Below, one piece after another: positions 18,726 through 26,154 of a DNA stretch of 64,000 nt (position 1 is its first letter; every line of letters begins with the position of its first letter). The notes under the pieces are model-generated. The model did no database searches. It was not told the origin of the DNA and saw nothing but the letters and a program-made list of their open reading frames with translations. A program made the translations under genes and the position numbers. Source of the DNA: an uncultured Bryobacterales bacterium (GTDB taxonomy: Bacteria; Acidobacteriota; Terriglobia; Bryobacterales; UBA6623); the NCBI GenBank assembly GCA_958295955.1, contig OY282420.1:3982435-4046434 (forward strand), in the 5' to 3' direction.

Positions 18726-20954
18726 ATGCCGATTCCCGGCGACAACCCCATTCGAGATGCAGATGCCGATGTTTTAGGCAGGACGGCCACGGCAAAGTCT
18801 TTTGCCGGGCACATTCTCGAACTCGATGCAAGCGAGGGCGCCGCGGTCGGCGTTTTCGGCCCCTGGGGATCGGGGAAGACCTCATTCATCAATCTTGCCC
18901 GAACGGAATTCGAGCAAGCAGAGATTCCCGTACTCGACTTCAACCCGTGGATGTTCAGCGGGACGGAGCAGCTTGTTGGTCGATTTTTCGATGAACTCTC
19001 TGCCGAGTTGCGGCTTCGCAACTTTGCCAAGGCAGGCAAGGCATTAAAGAAATATGGCGATGCGCTTACCGTTCCGTTGAGTCTTTTGGGCGTACCGCTG
19101 GTGAAAGAACTCGTCGCGGTGCTAAAAACCGTGTGCAGTGTAGTTGGGCGACCTACGAGCGTCAACCAGCGCCGTAAGGATGTAGAAGACGCTCTCCGAA
19201 ATCGCGAGAGGCCGATCATCGTCGTACTCGACGATGTCGACCGGTTGTCGGTATCCGAAATCCGGGACGTGTTCAAGCTGGCGCGGTTGACGGGCAGCTT
19301 CCCCAACCTCATCTATATCGTGCTCTGTGACCGCCTCCGTGTCGAACAGGCTCTCGGCGAGGAGCCGGGGCTATCCGGGCGCGACTACCTGGAGAAAATC
19401 ATTCAATATCCATTCGACTTGCCGGAAGTCCCCGAGCATATCCTCGGTCAGCGGCTTTTCGAAGAGATCGAGAACGCTTGTGAAGGCATTAAAAATCATG
19501 GTCTGTTCGACAAGCAGGTTTGGCATGATGTTTCTCGTGAGATCGTTCGGCCTCTTATCCGCAACATGCGGGATGTTCGCCGCTATGCTGCCGCCATCCG
19601 GGGAACCGTAGCCGGCCTCGAAGGCAAGGTAGCGCTTGCCGACGTGCTCGGACTCGAAGCCATTCGGATTTTCATGCCCGATGTCTTCAAGCGTTTGCCG
19701 GATTTGATGGATATTCTCACCGCAAGATCTCAGTTATTGAGCGCTGAATCCGAATCGATGAGTTTTGAAGCAGCTCTTCTGGAGTATTCTGACGAGCCGG
19801 AAAACATGAAGATTAATGCCCGGCGCATCGGTAAATTGATCGAAGCGGGTAAGACGCCGGGAGTGGTTCAGGCCATGATCCGTTTTCTTTTCCCTGTTTG
19901 CGGAAAAAAGATTTTCGGTGAAAGTATCCATGGAAAATTCCCAGAGGAAGATGATCAATATGTGGAGAAAATCCGTAAGGATCTGTCGCTGTCAACTGAT
20001 CTGCCACCGCCTGAAAAATTCCTCGTAGATTATCGCGTCGCCAACGAAGCTATTTTTCGTCTCTATCTGGAACGTAGGGCCGCCGAGGATGTATCCGTTG
20101 CCGAAGACACGAGACAAGCTTTCGATCGCATGGCCGACCGAGGCGATCTGCATGAATTCATGAGGTCGCTCACTCGGCAGCGCCGCTCGGAAGTCATTCG
20201 GCACTTTAGGGGCTTTGAAGATCGGTTCCGAGAAGAACATGAAGATCGGTTCCGAGAAGAACATGTGGTCCCGGGAAGCATCGTACTGCTGAATCTCTTG
20301 CCGGATATGCTGGAGAACCCGATACCTACATATGATCGGCAAGTAATCGTCAAGAGAATCATCGCTCAACTTTTCCAAGTACTGAACAACGCCGCTGCCA
20401 TCGAAGCTGCGGTGCGCCGTATTTTGCCCGAAGTGACGATGCTCTTTCCCAAGGTGGTTTTTGTTTTCGCGATCGGTTATAGAGACGAATTCGGGCAAAC
20501 CGGGCACCGTCTAGTGTCGAAGACGGCGGCAATCGAGTTCGAAAACGAATTACTCGATCGAATAAGGGGTACGCCGATTGACGATCTTACGAAGGAATCC
20601 GATTTGGACTTGGTTTTTCGTTTTGCCAATACTGTTGTCGATTGGTCGAAAGACCCGTTCGATAGCAAAAAATCTGCCCAGTTGACCTTTGTCATCCTGC
20701 GGTACATTCTAGAAAATCCCTCAAGTGTGGACTCGATTGATCATGCTCAAGCTTTGGACAGGGCATCTCTTAGGGCATCTCTTATCAATCTCTATGGCGG
20801 CGAAGATGTAGTGAGAGCAAGGATCGAGAATCTGAGGGCGCAATTCGAAACCCTGAAGCCGTGGATCGAAGAGAAGCAGAAGATGCCGATCGAGGACGCC
20901 GCAAAATTGCCCGACCGTGCCGACAATTTCCTGAGCGGCTCCAAATTGGATTGA
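18726..20954 (+). CDS. KAP family P-loop NTPase
   Basis: 742 residues. Walker A GPWGSGKTS (Lys51), the KAP marker LDFNPWMFSGTEQLVG, a hydrophobic segment VPLSLLGVPLVKELVAVLK inserted before Walker B (the KAP membrane insertion), Walker B IIVVLDDVDRL (Asp169/Asp170), then LPEVPEHILGQRLFEEIENA. KAP NTPases are STAND-like membrane-associated ATPases; several act in antiphage or plasmid-borne systems, but no role can be fixed here. Composition is clearly foreign to the neighbourhood: the 60 bases at 19921-19980 contain 23 G/C. The gene starts 7 bases after a methylase-tail remnant. The C-terminal ~350 residues have no domain I recognise. Confidence 0.9.
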   Translation: MPIPGDNPIRDADADVLGRTATAKSFAGHILELDASEGAAVGVFGPWGSGKTSFINLARTEFEQAEIPVLDFNPWMFSGTEQLVGRFFDELSAELRLRNFAKAGKALKKYGDALTVPLSLLGVPLVKELVAVLKTVCSVVGRPTSVNQRRKDVEDALRNRERPIIVVLDDVDRLSVSEIRDVFKLARLTGSFPNLIYIVLCDRLRVEQALGEEPGLSGRDYLEKIIQYPFDLPEVPEHILGQRLFEEIENACEGIKNHGLFDKQVWHDVSREIVRPLIRNMRDVRRYAAAIRGTVAGLEGKVALADVLGLEAIRIFMPDVFKRLPDLMDILTARSQLLSAESESMSFEAALLEYSDEPENMKINARRIGKLIEAGKTPGVVQAMIRFLFPVCGKKIFGESIHGKFPEEDDQYVEKIRKDLSLSTDLPPPEKFLVDYRVANEAIFRLYLERRAAEDVSVAEDTRQAFDRMADRGDLHEFMRSLTRQRRSEVIRHFRGFEDRFREEHEDRFREEHVVPGSIVLLNLLPDMLENPIPTYDRQVIVKRIIAQLFQVLNNAAAIEAAVRRILPEVTMLFPKVVFVFAIGYRDEFGQTGHRLVSKTAAIEFENELLDRIRGTPIDDLTKESDLDLVFRFANTVVDWSKDPFDSKKSAQLTFVILRYILENPSSVDSIDHAQALDRASLRASLINLYGGEDVVRARIENLRAQFETLKPWIEEKQKMPIEDAAKLPDRADNFLSGSKLD

Positions 20955-21025
20955 CAGTTGCCGGTTTGCGGTAGTCCAAGGCGGGAGATGGCGATTTCTG
21001 ATTCCGTCGCTAGAATAAGCTCGGC

Positions 21026-21313
21026 ATGGCGAACCAGGATTTTCACGAGTTGCTGTTTGACGTGCGCCGTTCGATACGCTATCACTCGCGACGGCAAGCC
21101 GAGGCTATTGCATCGGCCGGCGGCCGCGCCGATGCGCAAACCGCTGTGAGCGCCAACCTGGCGATGCTCAAGACCGATATGGCAACGATAAAGGCCGATA
21201 TCGCGTGGCTTAAAGCCAATGCCGCAGCGGAGCGGTCCGAATTGCGTTGGATGTTCGGCTTCCTGTTCGCGCTCCTTCTCGTCGTTGCCGCCCGGGTGTT
21301 CGCAATCGTTTGA
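21026..21313 (+). CDS. Small coiled-coil membrane protein (DUF1640-like tail)
   Basis: 95 residues. A short basic N-terminus (LLFDVRRSIRYHSRR), a heptad region MLKTDMATIKADIAWLKANA, and a C-terminal anchor RWMFGFLFALLLVVAARVF. The tail matches the protein at 25499 (RSEFRWMFGFLSTLILVLIG). The N-terminus differs, and the two genes become alike exactly at a shared 17-base stretch coding QAEAI, so this looks like a chimera of another small membrane protein's start and a DUF1640/CCDC90-type tail. Promoter-like TAGAAT lies at 21011-21016. Function unknown. Confidence 0.7.
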   Translation: MANQDFHELLFDVRRSIRYHSRRQAEAIASAGGRADAQTAVSANLAMLKTDMATIKADIAWLKANAAAERSELRWMFGFLFALLLVVAARVFAIV

Positions 21314-21334
21314 GCTTCCCGAACGCCCGCGCTT

Positions 21335-21454
21335 CGCGCCGCCGCCGCCGCCGCCGCCTCCGCCCGCGAGCGCGAACGCAACCGCTTCGTTTATGACCTC
21401 TACGGCCTCGACGCAAGCGACATCGCGCTGATCGAAAAGACCGCCTCCGGCTGA
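21335..21454 (+). pseudogene. Second methylase-tail remnant
   Basis: An open frame without a start codon of its own that reads (A)RERERNRFVYDLYGL... and ends at TGA 21452-21454. Bases 21379-21443 match the methylase tail at 61 of 65 positions, and the preceding ~30 bases match the copy at 18614-18643 at about 28 of 30. It lies directly after the shared downstream sequence of the small coiled-coil gene and directly before the leader of TPR protein 2. Confidence 0.8.
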
Positions 21455-21810
21455 CCGGCGGTTGCGTCGAAGCCGGTCCGGGATTAGCTTTCAGGTAGAG
21501 AAAAGTCTTCTTCGGGCGAACGATGTTTTAGCGGGGCGCCGCATTTTGACTCGGAGGCCGGCGGCGGGGCGGCGCAATACTAAAATGGACTTTCGAGAGG
21601 ATGCCCATGTTGACACTGAGCGCGTATTTTCGGCTGCCCGGCGCATTGCGGCAAGTCGGCGCAAGGGATTCAACGAAGCGTTTGCCCCGGATACGGAACT
21701 TGGCCGCCGCCGGCTTTCTGACGTTCGCGGCCGCGGCGGCGCCGAACCTTCTTGCCTTGCAAACGGCAACGCCTCCCGCCGCCGAAACCCAAGCAGGCAG
21801 CGATGAACCC
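21451..21810 (+). repeat. 360-bp leader/N-terminus repeat, copy 1
   Basis: Collinear with 23699-24058 (offset 2248 bases) with eight substitutions that I counted and no indels. It covers the end of a methylase-tail remnant, a ~150-base leader and the first ~68 codons of TPR protein 2. The leader contains an AT-rich TACTAAAAT (-10-like) at 21578-21586, about 20 bases before the start; no -35 box at normal spacing is visible. Confidence 0.93.
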
Positions 21811-23646
21811 GAGCGCGAACAGCCGGCGCCCGCGCCGGACAATAGCAGTAAGGATGTCCCCGACGATAGCGAAAGTCCGCAACTTGAAGACACAATCCTG
21901 CAAGTAGAGAACAGGCTCAGGCGCGAGTTGCTGGACGACCGGGCAAGGGTGCTCGATCGGTGGTTTGATGCCACAGCCATTGTCCTTACGTTTTTTGGCA
22001 TTGTCATCGCACTCGCCGGCTTTGTCACTTTCAGAAATTTCCGCAAGATTGAGAAGAAAGTCCGCAAGATTGAAAAGAAAGCGCGCAAGCACCTTAGAAA
22101 GATTCAGGAAAGCGGTGAGAAGGTAGAAGAAATTCGCAAAAACTTGGAAGGGATTAACGCCGAGACTGCCAGTGAAGATCCCGCCAAGGCCAAGGAAGCT
22201 GCGGAAAAGGTTCAGAGCGATCCCACAGCATCCCCAGTGGACCTGGCGGTTGCCGCTGCCATCTCGCTTCAGAGGAAGGGCAAGATTGAGGATGCCGCCC
22301 GGAAATGGCAATCCATTGCCGATATCGCAGAAGGAAGCGATAAGGAACTTGGGGCGCGAGCGTGGTTTTCCGTTGGTTATCTCCGCGTGAAAAAGTCCGA
22401 TTTGAAAGCGGCTGTGAATGCCTATGATAAAGCAATCGAGCTGAAGCCGGACTATGCCTTGGCCTACAGCAACCGAGGCGCTGCGAAGGGCATCCTGGGC
22501 CATCATGAAGCCGCTCTCGCCGACTGTGACGAGGCGATCAGGCTGAAGCCGGACTTAGCTGGAGCCTACAACAACCGGGGTAGTGCGAAGAACGATCTGG
22601 GTCGGCATGAAGCCGCTCTCGCCGACTATGACGAGGCGATCAGGCTGAAGCCGGACTTAGCTGAAGCCTACAACAACCGGGGTAGTGCGAAGAACGATCT
22701 GGGTCGGCATGAAGCCGCTCTCGCCGACTGTGACGAGGCGATCAGGCTGAAGCCGGACTTAGCTGAAGCCTACAACAACCGGGGTAGTGCGAAGAACGAT
22801 CTGGGTCGGCATGAAGCCGCTCTCGCTGACTATGACGAGGCGATCAGGCTGAAGCCGGACTTAGCTGAAGCCTACAACAACCGGGGCAATGTGAAGAACG
22901 CTCTGGGCCAACATGAGGATGCCATCGCCGACTATGACAAGGCGATCGAACTGAAGCCGGACGATGCTACAGCCTACAACAACCGGGGCATTCCGAAGGG
23001 CGCTCTGGGTCGGCATGAAGCCGCTCTCGCCGACTATGACGAGGCGGTCAGGCTAAAGCCGGACACTGCCCAAGCCTACAACAATCGGGGCAATGCGAAG
23101 AACGCTCTGGGCCAACATGAAGCCGCTCTCGCCGACTATGACGAGGCGATCGGGCTGAAGCCGGACTATGCTGAAGCCTACAGCAACCGGGGCAATGCGA
23201 AGAACGCGCTGGGTCGGCATGAAGCCGCTCTCGCTGACTATGACGAGGCGATCGGGCTGAAGGCGGACAATGCCCTGGCCTACAACAACCGGGGTGCTGC
23301 GAAGTACGCGCTGGGTCGGCATGAAGCCGCTCTCGCCGACTATGACAAGGCGATCAGGCTGAAGGCGGACGATGCTCTGGCCTACAACAACCGGGGCGCT
23401 GTGAAAGGCACCCTAGGCCGGCATGAAGCCGCTCTCGCTGACTATGACGAGGCGATCAGGCTGAAGGCGGACAATGCCGAAGCCTACAACAACCGCGGCA
23501 TTGCGAATGCGATGTTGGGCCGCATGGACGCGGCGCGGCGGGATTACGAAACAGCCCTTGTCCTGGCTCAAAAGGCGGGTAACGGGGACTTAGCGGCCCA
23601 AGCGGAACGCTTTCTCGAAAGTCTCGATAAGGAGAGAAACTCGTGA
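21607..23646 (+). CDS. Membrane-anchored TPR protein 2 (12 units)
   Basis: 679 residues. The N-terminal hydrophobic stretch ([20 protein letters not shown]) could be a signal or first anchor. A second helix (DATAIVLTFFGIVIALAGFV, ~residues 120-140), a lysine-rich coiled coil, the linker ISLQRKGKIEDAARKWQSIA and 12 TPR units (10 regular) follow. ATG 21607 has GAGAGG 6 bases upstream; ATG 21601 would touch it, so 21607 is preferred. The C-terminus [11 protein letters not shown] is identical to that of TPR protein 3. The stop overlaps a GTG (GTGA) opening a fused remnant. A paralogue of the genes at 15736 and 23855; partner and function unknown. Confidence 0.85.
   Translation: MLTLSAYFRLPGALRQVGARDSTKRLPRIRNLAAAGFLTFAAAAAPNLLALQTATPPAAETQAGSDEPEREQPAPAPDNSSKDVPDDSESPQLEDTILQVENRLRRELLDDRARVLDRWFDATAIVLTFFGIVIALAGFVTFRNFRKIEKKVRKIEKKARKHLRKIQESGEKVEEIRKNLEGINAETASEDPAKAKEAAEKVQSDPTASPVDLAVAAAISLQRKGKIEDAARKWQSIADIAEGSDKELGARAWFSVGYLRVKKSDLKAAVNAYDKAIELKPDYALAYSNRGAAKGILGHHEAALADCDEAIRLKPDLAGAYNNRGSAKNDLGRHEAALADYDEAIRLKPDLAEAYNNRGSAKNDLGRHEAALADCDEAIRLKPDLAEAYNNRGSAKNDLGRHEAALADYDEAIRLKPDLAEAYNNRGNVKNALGQHEDAIADYDKAIELKPDDATAYNNRGIPKGALGRHEAALADYDEAVRLKPDTAQAYNNRGNAKNALGQHEAALADYDEAIGLKPDYAEAYSNRGNAKNALGRHEAALADYDEAIGLKADNALAYNNRGAAKYALGRHEAALADYDKAIRLKADDALAYNNRGAVKGTLGRHEAALADYDEAIRLKADNAEAYNNRGIANAMLGRMDAARRDYETALVLAQKAGNGDLAAQAERFLESLDKERNS
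22465..23484 (+). repeat. 10 regular 102-bp TPR-coding repeats
   Basis: Ten consecutive 102-base units inside TPR protein 2. Units 2-4 ([15 protein letters not shown] type) are nearly identical to one another in DNA, suggesting recent expansion. Confidence 0.93.
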
Positions 23647-23702
23647 CAGCCACCGCAAGCAAAACCGCTCCCGCGCGGATCGAAAAGACCGCCGGCCGCT
23701 GA
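23643..23702 (+). pseudogene. Fused remnant: AAA-ATPase start joined to methylase tail
   Basis: A 19-codon frame opening at the GTGA overlap. Codons 1-14 (VTATASKTAPARIE) match the ATPase start at 25270 ([14 protein letters not shown]). The last codons (IEKTAGR) match the methylase tail. The joint lies at GATCGAA, a 7-base sequence present in both parents, so this is a microhomology deletion scar. It shows that an ATPase gene and a methylase tail once followed TPR protein 2. Confidence 0.75.
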
Positions 23703-24058
23703 CCGGCGGTTGCGTCGAAGCCGATCCGAGATTAACTTTCAGGTAGAGAAAAGTCTTCTTCGGTCGAACGATGTTTTAGCGGGGCGCCGCATTTTGACTC
23801 GGAGGCCGGCGGCGGGGCGGCGCAATACTAAAATGGACCTTCGAGAAGATGCCCATGTTGACACTGAGCGCGTATTTCCGGCTGCCCGGCGCATTGCGGC
23901 AAGTCGGCGCAAGGGATTTAACGAAGCGTTTGCCCCGGATACGGAACTTGGCCGCCGCCGGCTTTCTGACGTTCGCGGCCGCGGCGGCGCCGAACCTTCT
24001 TGCCTTGCAAACGGCAACGCCTCCCGCCGCCGAAACCCAAGCAGGCAGCGATGAACCC
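23699..24058 (+). repeat. 360-bp leader/N-terminus repeat, copy 2
   Basis: Second copy of 21451-21810, eight substitutions. It begins in the stop codon of the fused remnant and covers the leader and first codons of TPR protein 3. Together the copies define a ~2.25-kb tandem unit. Confidence 0.93.
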
Positions 24059-25273
24059 GGTCACGAACAGCCGGAGGCCACGCCGGACAATAGCAGTACG
24101 GCTGCCGCCGCCGATAGCGAAAGCCTGCAACTCGAGAACAGACTCAGGCGCGAGTTGCTGGACGACCGGGCAAGGACGCTCGATTGGTGGCTTGCTGCGA
24201 CGGCGATCTTCCTTACGCTTTTCGGCATTGTCGTCGCAATCGTCGGTTATGTCGCTTTCGGGAAGGTCCGCCAATATGAGGCCGAAGCGCGTAAGAGCAT
24301 GGATATGTCCGAGCAATCTGCTAGGAAAGCCCGAGAGTTTGTTAAAAAAACTCAAGAGAGTAGTGAGGAGGTAGCCTCACTCCGGGCAAACATGAACACC
24401 GAGGTTGCCGGTGGAGCTACCACCAAAGCCGAGGAAGCAGCACAAGATGTCCAGAAGGCCCCGGAAGCATCTTTAGGGGGCCTGGCGGTTGCCGCTGCCA
24501 TCTCGCTTCAGAGGCAGGGCAGGATTGTGGATGCCATCCGGAAATGGCAATCCATTGCCGATATCGCAGAAGGAAACGATAAAGAACTTGGGGCGCGAGC
24601 GTGGTTTTCCGTTGGTTATCTCCGCGGAGAAAAGTCCGAGTTCGAAGCGGCTGTGAATGCCTACGATAAAGTGATCGAATTGAAGCCGGACTTTGCCCTG
24701 GCCTACAGCAACCGCGGCAAGGCGAAGAGCGTCCTGGGCCGGCATGAAGCCGCTCTTGCCGACTATGACGAGGCGATCAGGCTGAAGCCGGACTATGCTG
24801 ACGCCTACTACAGCCGGGGCAATGCGAAGAGCGCCCTGGGCCGGCATGAAGCCGCTTTCACCGACTATAACGAGGCGATCAGGCTGAAGCCGGACTTTGC
24901 TGTAGCCTACAACAGTCGGGGTATTGAGAAGAGCGCCCGGGGCCGGCATGAAGCGGCTATCGCCGATTATGGCGAGGCGATCAGACTGAAGCCGGACAAT
25001 GCCGAAGCCTACAACAATCGGGGCGTTGCGAAGAGCGCTCTGAGCCGGCATGAAGCGGCTATCGCCGACTATGACGAGGCGATCAGGCTGAAGGAGGACT
25101 TTGCCCTGGCCTACAACAACCGAGGCAAGGAGAATGCGATGTTGGGCCGCGTGGATGCGGCGCGGCGGGATTACGAAGCAGCCCTTGTCTTGGCTCGAAA
25201 GGCGGGTGACGGGGACTTAGCGGCCCGAGTGGAACGCTTTCTCGAAAGTCTCGATAAGGAGAGAAACTCGTGA
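23855..25273 (+). CDS. Membrane-anchored TPR protein 3 (6 units)
   Basis: 472 residues, the shortest paralogue. The N-terminus is nearly the same as in TPR protein 2, then a helix [20 protein letters not shown], a coiled coil, the linker [20 protein letters not shown] and 6 TPR units (4 regular). Its coil ([21 protein letters not shown]) resembles the second coil of TPR protein 1, so the three genes have recombined in the middle as well as at the ends. ATG 23855 was chosen by analogy with 21607. The stop overlaps GTG 25270 of the ATPase fragment. Function unknown. Confidence 0.85.
   Translation: MLTLSAYFRLPGALRQVGARDLTKRLPRIRNLAAAGFLTFAAAAAPNLLALQTATPPAAETQAGSDEPGHEQPEATPDNSSTAAAADSESLQLENRLRRELLDDRARTLDWWLAATAIFLTLFGIVVAIVGYVAFGKVRQYEAEARKSMDMSEQSARKAREFVKKTQESSEEVASLRANMNTEVAGGATTKAEEAAQDVQKAPEASLGGLAVAAAISLQRQGRIVDAIRKWQSIADIAEGNDKELGARAWFSVGYLRGEKSEFEAAVNAYDKVIELKPDFALAYSNRGKAKSVLGRHEAALADYDEAIRLKPDYADAYYSRGNAKSALGRHEAAFTDYNEAIRLKPDFAVAYNSRGIEKSARGRHEAAIADYGEAIRLKPDNAEAYNNRGVAKSALSRHEAAIADYDEAIRLKEDFALAYNNRGKENAMLGRVDAARRDYEAALVLARKAGDGDLAARVERFLESLDKERNS
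24704..25111 (+). repeat. 4 regular 102-bp TPR-coding repeats
   Basis: Four consecutive 102-base units inside TPR protein 3, flanked by one degenerate unit on each side. Confidence 0.93.
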
Positions 25274-25449
25274 CAGCCGCCGCAAGCGAAACCGCTCCCG
25301 CGCGGATCGAATATCTCAAGGCGCGGAACTTTCGCGTGCTGCGGGATGTCGCGTTCAGGGGCTTGACGCCGATGACCGTGTTGCTCGGGCCCAACCGAGG
25401 CCGGCCGGCAAGAACCGGGCTGAGCGCTTGCCGGCGGCGGCGGTTGTGA
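25270..25449 (+). pseudogene. Truncated AAA ATPase, breaks inside Walker A
   Basis: A 59-codon frame coupled to TPR protein 3 by GTGA. It encodes [17 protein letters not shown]...MTVLLGPN, the start of an SMC/RecF/OLD-like AAA ATPase, where GPNGSGKST would be expected next. Instead it reads GPNRGRPA and ends in an arginine run at 25449. The sequence therefore lost everything after the first residues of the P-loop and cannot be a functional ATPase. This is the longest surviving piece of the gene whose first codons also follow TPR protein 2. Confidence 0.8.
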
Positions 25450-25473
25450 CGGACGGAAAGGGTGCGCTACGAT
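25444..25473 (+). promoter_or_regulatory. Candidate promoter of the coiled-coil gene
   Basis: TTGTGA (25444-25449) and TACGAT (25468-25473) with 18-base spacing, ending 25 bases before ATG 25499. The -35 box overlaps the end of the ATPase fragment. Sequence-only call. Confidence 0.4.
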
Positions 25474-25498
25474 AGCAACAGGCTCGAGAAAACAAGCC

Positions 25499-26095
25499 AT
25501 GTATTCGCTCGACACCCATGCCGCCATTCGCGATCTCGAGGCGGCCGGCCTCGCGTCTCAGCAAGCCGAGGCTATTGTTGCGGCCATTAGCCGCGCAGAC
25601 GAGCAACTCGCTACAAGGGTTGATGTCGCGGCGGTTGGAGCCGATGTCTCAGCGGTTAAATCCGATGTCGCAGCGATTGGAGCCGGTGTCGCAGCGGTTG
25701 GAGCCGGTGTCGCAACGGTCGAAACCAGGGTCGCAGCGGTTGAAACCAGGGTCGCAGCGGTTGAAACCGATGTCGCGGCAATCAAATCCGATGTCGCAGC
25801 GGTTGGAACCAGGGTCGCGGCGATTGAAACCAGGGTCGCGGCGATTGAAACCAGGGTCGCGGCGATTGAAACCGATGTTGCAGCAATCAAATCCGATGTC
25901 GCGGCGATTGGAACCAGGGTCGCAGCGGTTGAAACCGATGTCGCGGCAGTCAAGGTCGATGTAGCGAGGTTCGAAGGTAGAATCGCGACAGTCGAATCCA
26001 ATTTGGCAGCGCAGCGGTCCGAATTCCGTTGGATGTTCGGCTTCCTGTCCACCCTCATTCTTGTCCTTATCGGCAAAGTGTTTGAAATCGTTTGA
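25499..26095 (+). CDS. DUF1640/CCDC90-type coiled-coil membrane protein
   Basis: 198 residues. The N-terminus SLDTHAAIRDLEAAGLASQQ is the usual DUF1640 start. The middle is an unusually long, nearly exact heptad array (VAAVETR / VAAIETD / VAAIKSD types), and the protein ends in one membrane anchor RWMFGFLSTLILVLIGKVFE. Family members are related to mitochondrial MCUR1/CCDC90 and form trimeric or higher coiled coils at a membrane; bacterial roles are not established. The final anchor and the ~25 bases after the stop are shared with the gene at 21026. It lies 59 bases before the isomerase-like gene. Confidence 0.82.
   Translation: MYSLDTHAAIRDLEAAGLASQQAEAIVAAISRADEQLATRVDVAAVGADVSAVKSDVAAIGAGVAAVGAGVATVETRVAAVETRVAAVETDVAAIKSDVAAVGTRVAAIETRVAAIETRVAAIETDVAAIKSDVAAIGTRVAAVETDVAAVKVDVARFEGRIATVESNLAAQRSEFRWMFGFLSTLILVLIGKVFEIV
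25630..25960 (+). repeat. 21-bp heptad-coding tandem repeats
   Basis: About 16 units of 21 bases (GTCGCRGCGRTTGRAACC-like), each coding one coiled-coil heptad. Boundaries are approximate. Such arrays change length easily by slippage in steps of one heptad, keeping the frame. Confidence 0.85.
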
Positions 26096-26154
26096 GCTTC
26101 CCGAACGCCCGCGTTTCGCGGCGGCCTGCCCGGGTTTGAGACAATGTTGGCGCT

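Noticed and set aside
15602..21443. Integrase attachment sites at the methylase 3' end (by analogy with tRNA ends)
   Set aside because: The tail copies would fit serial integration, but no integrase or recombinase gene is present in the window, so I prefer deletion of tandem units.
15602..25449. Diversity-generating retroelement
   Set aside because: There are variable repeats and duplicated segments but no reverse transcriptase and no adenine-specific template/variable pair.
25630..25960. Non-coding minisatellite or CRISPR
   Set aside because: 21-base period in frame, coding coiled-coil heptads within a gene with a normal start and anchor.
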